Positions 7,335 through 13,211 of a DNA stretch of 13,211 nucleotides are shown one piece after another. Position numbers and translations under genes: made by a program. Source of the DNA: Rickettsia typhi (GTDB taxonomy: Bacteria > Pseudomonadota > Alphaproteobacteria > Rickettsiales > UBA1997); assembly GCA_945861125.1 (NCBI GenBank), contig CAMASZ010000016.1, positions 1-13,211 on the forward strand, given 5' to 3'. Within the stretch, counting starts at the first letter, position 1, and every line of letters starts with the position of its first letter. The notes beneath the pieces were generated by a model, which was not told the origin of the DNA, did not search any database, and worked only from the letters and a program-made list of their open reading frames with translations.

Positions 7335-8021
7335 TTAACAAATTATTTCTCTGTATTTACTTTGAAAATAAACTAATGGCTCTTTATCGCTTATTTTTGC
7401 ACAATCAATAATTTCGCCAATAATAATATGATGATCACCCATTTTTATAAATTTATGTTTTTTACATTCAATATAACATAGAGAATTTTGAAAAATTGGA
7501 TTGCCGAATTTGCTAAAAACATATGGCTCTACTGTCCATTTTTTAGAGTTTTTAGGAGTAGCGAAGGCCGTAGCTAAATCTTTTTGCTCAACACTTAGAA
7601 CATTTAATAAAAAATAACGATTTTTCTTAAAAAATTCTAAATTAGCTGATTTATTATCAATACAAAAAGATATTAAAGATGGATTCAAAGATACCGAGGT
7701 AAAAGAATTAATAGTCATACCGAAAAAATCATCAGCAAATATTTTTTTGATTTTCTGCAAAAGATTTTCGCTAAAAGAATTTTTTTCGGTTAAGCTGGTA
7801 TTAAAAAATTTTTGGATTATTTTTTTACTCCACTGATTTTCATTGGCAAATGATTGCCAAAATTCATTAAATTTTTTAATAAAATTATTTTCCAGAATAA
7901 TTTTTTGCTCTAATTTTTGACTAAAAAATTTTTCAGCAAAAAAATTTCTACGACGAGCACATGCTATTATTACTCCCGTAGCAAATGTTCCAAGATTTTC
8001 TTTAATTTTCTTTTGTTCCAT
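7335..8021 (-). CDS. Flavin reductase (NtaB/HpaC-like, FMN-binding split barrel) with large internal insertion
   Basis: 228 residues from the ATG at 8021; a TTG at 8024 would add one residue. The family reduces flavin with NAD(P)H, usually to supply a partner monooxygenase. N-terminal L-G-T-F-A-T-G-V (10-17) and then G-M-T-I-N-S-F-T-S-V-S-L (101-112) are the two diagnostic strands. Further on come the F-C-I-D segment, F-L-L-N-V-L, and G-D-H-H-I-I-I-G-E-I (195-204), which holds the conserved G-D-H motif. In ordinary members the first two strands are separated by about ten residues. Here about 75 residues (~24-97), rich in Lys, Phe, Asn and Gln, lie between them, explaining the length of 228 against a usual ~160. 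The reading frame is intact, so the gene is not obviously broken. No partner monooxygenase is in the window. It is divergent from the carbonic-anhydrase-like gene across 47 nt. Confidence 0.85.
   Translation of the reverse strand: MEQKKIKENLGTFATGVIIACARRRNFFAEKFFSQKLEQKIILENNFIKKFNEFWQSFANENQWSKKIIQKFFNTSLTEKNSFSENLLQKIKKIFADDFFGMTINSFTSVSLNPSLISFCIDNKSANLEFFKKNRYFLLNVLSVEQKDLATAFATPKNSKKWTVEPYVFSKFGNPIFQNSLCYIECKKHKFIKMGDHHIIIGEIIDCAKISDKEPLVYFQSKYREIIC
7731..7952 (-). repeat. Candidate palindromic in-frame insertion in the flavin reductase gene
   Basis: This stretch encodes the extra ~74 residues that split the flavin reductase domain. Near its centre (7843-7860) is a perfect hairpin with 7-nt arms, TTGGCAA and TTGCCAA, around a 4-nt loop. 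About 80 nt out on either side, GCTAAAAGAATTTTTT (from 7770) is matched in inverted orientation by GCTGAAAAATTTTTTA (its complement ends near 7936). An imperfect long palindrome inserted in frame in a coding gene resembles Rickettsia palindromic elements. The A/T richness makes arm matches partly expected by chance. A lineage-specific loop expansion is the main alternative. Confidence 0.4.
7843..7860. repeat. Perfect 7-bp inverted repeat (hairpin) at the centre of the insertion
   Basis: TTGGCAA at 7843-7849, loop ATGA at 7850-7853, and TTGCCAA at 7854-7860 form a perfect stem. It includes G:C pairs, which are scarce around it. It sits inside coding sequence, within 10-12 nt of the midpoint of the extra segment, and has no T tract, so it is not a terminator. 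Confidence 0.75.
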
Positions 8022-8068
8022 CAATACTTAGATAATTAATAAAATAAAACTTAAAAATATTATAACAG

Positions 8069-8779
8069 ATGAAATTTAATTTGATTGCAATTTCTTTGAT
8101 AATAATTTTTTTTACAAGCTCTTGTAAAAAAGAATGGAGCTATAAAGGCTCAAATAACCCAAACAATTGGGGTAATATTGATGAAAAATTTAAATTTTGT
8201 AAAATTGGTTATAACCAATCTCCAATCGATATTAAAGATGATTTTATTTTAAATGATTTAAAATTTAACTTAAAAAAGTCTGAAGGTGAAAAGAAAAAAC
8301 AAAAATATAATTTAAAAATCGAGTTTTTTGATAGAAATATTTATATTGTAAGAGCAAAAAGAAAGTTTTTTTTATACTATCTAGATTTTCATCATCCAAG
8401 TGAGCATTTAGTTAAATCAAACAATTACTCTCTTGAAATGCAATTTATTTTTAAAAGCGATGATGAGCAGTGGATTACTCTGGCTTACTTTTTAGAAGTG
8501 GGAGATGAAAATAAAAATTTTTCTGAATTAATTAATTTTCTTAAATCAAAAAACAAAGAATCAGTAATTGATCTTTCGAAAATTATTATTGCTGATGATA
8601 AATCTTTCTTCTATGATGGTTCATTTACAACTCCTCCTTGTTTAGAAGGAGTAAAATGGTATATCATGGAAAAACCAATAATAATTTCTAAAAATCAAAT
8701 GAATGAAATCATTAAAAATTCTATTTTTGTAAAATCAAATGCTCGACCAGTTCAAAAATTCAATCGTTTAGAATACTAA
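8069..8779 (+). CDS. Alpha-carbonic-anhydrase-like lipoprotein, zinc site degenerate
   Basis: 236 residues. A hydrophobic leader ends in T-S-S-C (Cys19), a weak but plausible lipobox, so it is probably anchored in the envelope. The alpha-CA fold signature is clear. There is W-S-Y-K-G (23-27), Cys44 followed by G-Y-N-Q-S-P-I-D-I, then F-H-H-P-S-E-H (107-113), and F-T-T-P-P-C (186-191) followed by G-V-K-W. Cys44 and Cys191 match the conserved disulfide of exported alpha-CAs. Aligned to human CA II from memory, Thr187 and Glu112 match the Thr199/Glu106 relay and Glu123 matches Glu117. However, zinc ligand His94 is Asp106 and His119 is Gln125; only His96 is kept (His108). The shuttle His64 also appears absent. 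CO2 hydration is therefore doubtful; it may be a CA-related binding protein or use another metal. The helicase gene starts 4 nt downstream. Confidence 0.85.
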   Translation: MKFNLIAISLIIIFFTSSCKKEWSYKGSNNPNNWGNIDEKFKFCKIGYNQSPIDIKDDFILNDLKFNLKKSEGEKKKQKYNLKIEFFDRNIYIVRAKRKFFLYYLDFHHPSEHLVKSNNYSLEMQFIFKSDDEQWITLAYFLEVGDENKNFSELINFLKSKNKESVIDLSKIIIADDKSFFYDGSFTTPPCLEGVKWYIMEKPIIISKNQMNEIIKNSIFVKSNARPVQKFNRLEY

Positions 8780-8783
8780 TAAA

Positions 8784-11018
8784 ATGCTTGAAAATTTAAA
8801 CAACTCACAAACTGAAGCGGTAAAAAGTACTGAAGGTCCTTTATTAGTATTGGCCGGAGCTGGAACCGGAAAAACCAAAGTTTTAATCTCGCGCATCATT
8901 TATATTTTATCAAATTATTTAGCCCAACCACAAGAAATATTAGCAGTAACCTTTACTAATAAGGCCGCTCAAGAAATGAAAAACAGAATCGGTGAAATTA
9001 TCGGTGACCAAGTTAATAATTTATGGGTTGGAACTTTTCATGCTATCGCAATAAAAATACTGCGTCGTCATAGCGAAATTGTTGGCCTAAGATCAGATTT
9101 TACTATAATTGATGAAGATGATCAAAATCGCTTAATAAAACAAATTTTAAATGATTTTAATATCGATACCAAACAATTTTCTTCTAAGGCCTATATTAAC
9201 AAAATATCAATATCGAAAGATATTTTAAAAAACATAAATAATTTAAATTCAAACTTACCAAAACTTAAAGAAGTGTACGAAACCTATCAATTTCGATTAA
9301 AATCAATGAACTTCGTAGATTTTGGTGACATAATAAATTATAATCTAGAAATTTTTAGACAATCTCCTGAAACTCTAGATTATTATCAAAACAAATTTCG
9401 CTATATTCTAGTTGATGAATATCAAGACACCAATAATTGTCAATATCAGTGGCTTTTATTGCTTTCTAGTAAATTTTGTAATATTTGTTGCGTTGGTGAT
9501 GATGATCAATCAATTTATAGCTGGAGAGGAGCTAATATCAATAACATCCTACGCTTTGAAAATGATTTTGTTGACGCAAAAATTATTCGTCTCGAACAAA
9601 ATTATCGCTCAACTTCAAACATATTAAAAATTGCCGATTCAGTAATATCAAACAATAAACAGCGTCACGGCAAAAAATTATGGACCGAATACAGTAAGGG
9701 TAACAAAGTAAAGGTATTATCTTTTTACGACGGCAGATTAGAATCACAAACAATTGCAAATAAAATTAAAAACTTTACTCAAAATAACGGTATTAATTTT
9801 TCACAAATTGCTATTTTAGTTCGAGCAGGTTATCAAACTCGTAGCTTTGAAGAATCTTTTATTCAAAATACTATACCATACAAGATAATTGGTGGCATGA
9901 AATTTTATGAACGCCTTGAAATTAAAGACGCCATAGCCTATTTGCGAGTCTGTGTTAATTTTGATGACGATTTAGCGCTATTAAGAATAATTAATACGCC
10001 AAAAAGAGGTGTTGGCGATGCTGTTATAGCAACACTTTATCAAAAATCACAACAAGAAAAACAATCTTTTTTTAAAGTTATCAAAAATTCATTTGAAGAA
10101 AATTCTTTAAAAGGAAAATCAAAAGAAACTTTAAAAAACTTAATTGAAATATTTGAAAAATTTAATCAAAAAATAGATCAAATAACTCTGCCAGAACTAG
10201 CAAAATCAATATTGTCGGAAGCTGGCTATTTACAAATGTGGAAAAATGAAAATACCCTTGAAGCAAATTCAAGACTTGATAACATTGATGAATTTGTTAA
10301 AAGTTTGGGTGAATTTTCTTCTATTGCAGAATTTTTAGAATATATTTCTTTGATTGAAGTTCGCGATGACAGCTCAACACTAAACTCTGTAAAGTTGATG
10401 ACAATCCACTCAGCTAAAGGTTTAGAATTCGATATAGTTTTTCTTCCTGGCCTAGAAGAAGGAACCTTTCCAAGCTCTAAATCTCTAGAAGATGCTAGCA
10501 GTATTGAAGAAGAAAGAAGATTAATGTATGTTGCAATTACTAGAGCAAAAAAAGAATTAATAATTTCTTTTGCCAAAAATCGTTATATTTTTGGAGAATT
10601 TCAAAGTCTAAATCCATCCCGCTTTATAAATGAGATACCCAATAACGAAATTGATTTTGAAGAAATTGATTTTGCAAATAATAACTTCTTAAACAGATTT
10701 GATTTTAATCAAAATAGTAGTAAATTTAATGTTTCGAACAAATCATATATTAAAAATAATATGAATAATAATTTTTCAAAGTTTGGTTCGTTCAATTATG
10801 GATCTAAAACAACTCAAACTAAAAACTCTATTACAACACAAAAAAATACCAATAAATCAAACATAATTAATGAAGAGTTCTCGATCGGAACCAGAGTGTT
10901 TCATCAAAAATTTGGTTATGGTAAAATAAAAAATGTTGATGGCAATAAATTAGAAATTTCCTTTGAAAAAACTGGCATAAAAACAGTTATGAAAGATTTC
11001 GTCACCACTTCACAGTAA
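8784..11018 (+). CDS. UvrD/PcrA-type superfamily 1A DNA helicase
   Basis: A 744-residue ATP-dependent 3'-5' helicase for nucleotide excision repair, mismatch repair and removal of stalled complexes. The motifs run in order: Q motif L-N-N-S-Q (5-9), Walker A A-G-A-G-T-G-K-T (24-31), T-F-T-N-K-A-A (56-62), and G-T-F-H-A (83-87). These are followed by Walker B L-V-D-E-Y-Q-D (209-215), motif [15 protein letters not shown] (238-249), motif IV Q-N-Y-R-S-T (272-277), motif [10 protein letters not shown] (540-548) and motif [10 protein letters not shown] (582-589). A polar Asn-rich linker (~630-697) leads to a C-terminal Tudor-like domain (~699-740; [10 protein letters not shown]). In PcrA/UvrD that domain contacts RNA polymerase. 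All catalytic motifs are intact. It is coupled closely to the CA-like gene (4 nt) and to thrS (7 nt). I cannot separate PcrA from UvrD by sequence alone, so no symbol is given. Confidence 0.95.
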   Translation: MLENLNNSQTEAVKSTEGPLLVLAGAGTGKTKVLISRIIYILSNYLAQPQEILAVTFTNKAAQEMKNRIGEIIGDQVNNLWVGTFHAIAIKILRRHSEIVGLRSDFTIIDEDDQNRLIKQILNDFNIDTKQFSSKAYINKISISKDILKNINNLNSNLPKLKEVYETYQFRLKSMNFVDFGDIINYNLEIFRQSPETLDYYQNKFRYILVDEYQDTNNCQYQWLLLLSSKFCNICCVGDDDQSIYSWRGANINNILRFENDFVDAKIIRLEQNYRSTSNILKIADSVISNNKQRHGKKLWTEYSKGNKVKVLSFYDGRLESQTIANKIKNFTQNNGINFSQIAILVRAGYQTRSFEESFIQNTIPYKIIGGMKFYERLEIKDAIAYLRVCVNFDDDLALLRIINTPKRGVGDAVIATLYQKSQQEKQSFFKVIKNSFEENSLKGKSKETLKNLIEIFEKFNQKIDQITLPELAKSILSEAGYLQMWKNENTLEANSRLDNIDEFVKSLGEFSSIAEFLEYISLIEVRDDSSTLNSVKLMTIHSAKGLEFDIVFLPGLEEGTFPSSKSLEDASSIEEERRLMYVAITRAKKELIISFAKNRYIFGEFQSLNPSRFINEIPNNEIDFEEIDFANNNFLNRFDFNQNSSKFNVSNKSYIKNNMNNNFSKFGSFNYGSKTTQTKNSITTQKNTNKSNIINEEFSIGTRVFHQKFGYGKIKNVDGNKLEISFEKTGIKTVMKDFVTTSQ

Positions 11019-11025
11019 TATCATC

Positions 11026-12951
11026 ATGTCCGAGCTTATAAAAATTTATTTCCCCGATGGCGCTCACAGAAACTTTAAATGTGGCATAACTGGATTAGAA
11101 ATTGCTAAAGAAATTTCAATTTCATTAGCAAAAATTGCCCTAGCAATTAAAGTGGATAAGGAATTAAAAGATTTATCTCATAAAATAAATCACGATGCAA
11201 ATATTGAAATTATTACCACAAAATCTGGTAAAGAAGCCCTAGAAATAATTCGTCATGATTGCGCCCACTTAATGGCAGAAGCTGTAAAAGAGCTATATCC
11301 TGAAACACAGGTTACTATCGGACCAGCTATTGAAAATGGTTTTTACTATGATTTTTCTCGCTCAAAGCCCTTCACTACTGAAGATTTAGAAAAAATTGAA
11401 AATAAAATGCGCGAAATTTCCAAGCGTAGCGAAGAGATATTAAGAGAAGAGTGGGATCGTGATGAAGCTATAAAATTTTTTAATAAAATTGGTGAAAAAT
11501 ACAAAGCAGAAATTATTTCAACAATTCCAAAAAATGAAAAAATTTCTTTATATCGTCAAGGACAGTTCATTGATTTATGTAGAGGTCCTCACGCTCCGTC
11601 AACTTCACATGTCAAATATTTTAAGTTAATGAAAGTTGCTGGCGCCTATTGGCGAGGTGATTCAAAAAATGAAATGTTGCAAAGAATATATGGCACCGCT
11701 TGGGAAAGTGAAGAATCGTTAAAAAATTACCTTCATATTTTAGAAGAAGCTGAAAAAAGAGATCATCGCAAATTGGGTAAACAACTAGATCTATTTCATA
11801 TTCAGGAAGAGGCTACTGGTTCAGTTTTTTGGCACCATAATGGTTATATAATTTATCGCGAAATAGAAAATTATATTCGCAATAAAATTCAAGAAAATGG
11901 CTATATTGAAGTTAAAACACCGCAGTTGATCGATAAATCACTGTGGGAAAAATCAGGCCACTGGGAAAAATTTCACGACAACATGTTTATTGCTGAAAGT
12001 GAAAATCGCTTGTTAGCAGTAAAACCAATGAATTGCCCCGGACATGTTCAAATTTTTAATCAATCTTTAAAATCATATCGACAATTACCACTTCGCATGG
12101 CTGAATTTGGCTCTTGTCATCGCAATGAATCATCTGGATCTTTGCACGGAATAATGAGAGTTCGTTCTTTTACTCAAGATGATGCTCATATTTTTTGCGA
12201 AGAACATCAAGTTAACGATGAAACTGTTGCCTTCTGTGAATTATTAAAAGAAGTTTATAATGACTTTGGATTTAAAGATATAATTGTTAAATTTTCGACC
12301 AGACCAGAAAAAAGAGCGGGTAGCAATGAGGTTTGGGATAGAGCCGAACAAGCACTAGAACAAGCGGTTAAATATGCCGGCTTGCAATATGTTTTAAATC
12401 CCGGTGAAGGAGCATTTTATGGCCCAAAACTAGAATTTACTCTAGTTGACGCTCTTAAAAGAGAGTGGCAATGCGGAACGTTACAAGCAGACTTTGTTTT
12501 ACCAGAAAGACTTGACGTAAATTATATCAATCAAGATGGAGTAAAAAAGCGTCCGGTAATGCTTCATCGTGCTATTCTGGGTAGTTTAGAAAGATTTATT
12601 GGTATTTTAATTGAAAATTATGCTGGTAAATTTCCATTGTGGCTATCTCCAGTTCAAGTTGTTGTAACAACTATTACCAATGAATTTGATGATTATGCTA
12701 GAAAAATCTATGAACTTTTAAGATCAAGTAAAATTCGTGCTAAAATTGACTTGGATTCGCAAAAAATTTCATACAAAATTCGCGAACACTCTCTGATGAA
12801 AGTTCCATACATAATTGCTATTGGTAAAAAAGAATTTGAAACCAATTCAATTTCAGTACGCAAACTTGGCGAAGACTCTCAAATAAATTTATCTCCTGAA
12901 GATTTTCTTAGAAAAATTCAACAAGAAATTAGCAGCAAAATTCTTGCTTAA
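11026..12951 (+). CDS. thrS: Threonyl-tRNA synthetase
   Basis: A full-length 641-residue class II synthetase that charges tRNA(Thr) and hydrolyses Ser-tRNA(Thr). The N-terminal TGS domain spans ~1-65. The editing domain carries His77 and His81 (H-D-C-A-H) with Cys185 and His189 (L-C-R-G-P-H). The catalytic core has M-N-C-P-G-H, motif 2 C-H-R-N-E (Arg366) and motif 3 around [11 protein letters not shown]. The zinc ligands are Cys337, His388 and His514, each three residues past the E. coli Cys334, His385 and His511. The anticodon-binding domain fills ~540-641. The ATG at 11026 starts 7 nt after the helicase stop, so it is probably the last gene of a three-gene operon. No T-box or long leader is present, and E. 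coli-type autoregulation from its own leader is unlikely with so little upstream sequence. No Shine-Dalgarno sequence is evident. Confidence 0.97.
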   Translation: MSELIKIYFPDGAHRNFKCGITGLEIAKEISISLAKIALAIKVDKELKDLSHKINHDANIEIITTKSGKEALEIIRHDCAHLMAEAVKELYPETQVTIGPAIENGFYYDFSRSKPFTTEDLEKIENKMREISKRSEEILREEWDRDEAIKFFNKIGEKYKAEIISTIPKNEKISLYRQGQFIDLCRGPHAPSTSHVKYFKLMKVAGAYWRGDSKNEMLQRIYGTAWESEESLKNYLHILEEAEKRDHRKLGKQLDLFHIQEEATGSVFWHHNGYIIYREIENYIRNKIQENGYIEVKTPQLIDKSLWEKSGHWEKFHDNMFIAESENRLLAVKPMNCPGHVQIFNQSLKSYRQLPLRMAEFGSCHRNESSGSLHGIMRVRSFTQDDAHIFCEEHQVNDETVAFCELLKEVYNDFGFKDIIVKFSTRPEKRAGSNEVWDRAEQALEQAVKYAGLQYVLNPGEGAFYGPKLEFTLVDALKREWQCGTLQADFVLPERLDVNYINQDGVKKRPVMLHRAILGSLERFIGILIENYAGKFPLWLSPVQVVVTTITNEFDDYARKIYELLRSSKIRAKIDLDSQKISYKIREHSLMKVPYIIAIGKKEFETNSISVRKLGEDSQINLSPEDFLRKIQQEISSKILA

Positions 12952-12953
12952 TT

Positions 12954-12978
12954 TATCATTTATTAAGTGGAAATGATA
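12954..12978. terminator. Weak hairpin between convergent thrS and methyltransferase genes
   Basis: TATCATTT (12954-12961) and AAATGATA (12971-12978) form a perfect 8-bp stem with a 9-nt loop, immediately after the thrS stop and abutting the stop of the convergent gene. The position suits a bidirectional terminator. The stem holds only one G:C pair, and the plus-strand sequence after it has only a broken T run. It is the best terminator candidate in the window but not a strong one. Confidence 0.35.
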
Positions 12979-13211
12979 TTATCTTTGAAAAAGATGAACA
13001 GTAGAGTTGCCCCAGCTAAAATAAAAATCTTTACTAGCAATTTTTTTGAAATTTTCATTTTTAAGAGATCTGATCAAAGAAATTATTTTGGCACCATCTG
13101 GTAATTCTTTTAAAAACTTTTGTTCTAATTCCAAATATCTATCTTCTTCGCAAAAAGGATGGGATAACAACACTACATCAAAATTTGCTAAATCAATATT
13201 AAAAAGATTAT
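12979..13211 (-). CDS. Probable class I SAM-dependent methyltransferase, C-terminal part (5' end outside window)
   Basis: About 76 codons are readable from the right edge to a TAA at 12979-12981. The frame is open up to the edge, so the GTG at 13173 is not the true start. The fragment begins N-L-F-N-I-D-L then F-D-V-V-L-L-S-H-P, which looks like the acidic residue and strand 4 of a Rossmann-like methyltransferase. The segment L-K-E-L-P-D-G-A-K-I-I-S-L resembles the usual 'eLkpGgrivs' strand 5. The end, W-G-N-S-T-V-H-L-F-Q-R, resembles the final hairpin strand of small bacterial SAM methyltransferases. The SAM-binding G-x-G-x-G loop would lie upstream, outside the window. The substrate is unknown. 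It converges on thrS with 27 nt between the stop codons. Confidence 0.55.
   Translation of the reverse strand, partial: NLFNIDLANFDVVLLSHPFCEEDRYLELEQKFLKELPDGAKIISLIRSLKNENFKKIASKDFYFSWGNSTVHLFQR

Noticed and set aside
8069..8779. Annotation as a working carbonic anhydrase
   Set aside because: Two of the three zinc-binding histidines and the shuttle histidine are not at their expected positions, so catalysis cannot be assumed.
9412..9627. 71-codon open frame inside the helicase gene
   Set aside because: It overlaps Walker B and motif III of the helicase in another frame and is hydrophobic by chance.
12979..13173. A complete 64-residue small protein starting at the GTG at 13173
   Set aside because: The frame stays open to the window edge, and the upstream residues continue a methyltransferase-like strand, so this is the tail of a longer gene.
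1..13211. TGA read as tryptophan (altered genetic code)
   Set aside because: Conserved Trp residues, such as those in the thiol transporter WCxxC motif and thrS, are coded by TGG, and all genes are full length without reading TGA.
1..13211. CRISPR array, tRNA/rRNA gene, transposase or prophage genes
   Set aside because: No regularly spaced repeats, cloverleaf-like stretches or mobile-element protein motifs were seen.

Overview
The window is visibly AT-rich, densely packed, and carries nine complete genes plus one partial gene at each end. It reads as bacterial chromosome, most likely from an alphaproteobacterium. The left edge holds a CHCC zinc-finger protein of the type typical of alphaproteobacteria and mitochondria. 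GatA implies indirect Gln/Asn-tRNA charging. The low GC, A/T-rich codon use and a possible palindromic in-frame insertion recall Rickettsiales-like genomes. That placement is an inference from family content; no rRNA or other phylogenetic marker lies here. All ten visible stop codons are TAA, and none of the ten assigned start codons has an evident Shine-Dalgarno sequence.

Layout. (1) 1-167, minus: start of a small CHCC zinc-finger protein. (2) 168-521: the only long intergenic stretch, between two divergent genes, with promoter-like elements. (3) 522-3807, plus: a ScsB-like member of the DsbD family, then gatA 7 nt later. (4) 3831-5424, minus: an exported glutathione peroxidase overlapping a renalase-like FAD oxidoreductase by 8 nt. 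(5) 5442-7304, plus: a P1B-type metal ATPase that starts 17 nt from the divergent peroxidase gene. (6) 7335-8021, minus: a flavin reductase-like protein whose domain is split by an extra ~70 residues. (7) 8069-12951, plus: a tight run of alpha-carbonic-anhydrase-like lipoprotein, UvrD/PcrA helicase and threonyl-tRNA synthetase. (8) 12979-13211, minus: the C-terminal end of a probable SAM-dependent methyltransferase.

How they may work together. Three genes are essential housekeeping (gatA, pcrA/uvrD, thrS). Several others handle redox or metals at the envelope. The ScsB-like transporter carries electrons from the cytoplasm to the periplasm. The peroxidase has a signal peptide and a peroxidatic/resolving Cys pair that needs a thiol reductant on that side of the membrane. 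The ATPase moves a metal ion across the inner membrane. A periplasmic peroxide-reducing branch fed by the ScsB-like protein is a reasonable hypothesis, not a demonstrated link.

The strongest oddities are: the carbonic-anhydrase-like lipoprotein, which keeps the fold signature, the Thr/Glu relay and the disulfide cysteines but lacks two of three zinc-binding histidines; the flavin reductase insertion, which has a perfect hairpin near its centre; and the lack of Shine-Dalgarno sequences throughout. I found no CRISPR array, tRNA, rRNA, transposase or phage gene.
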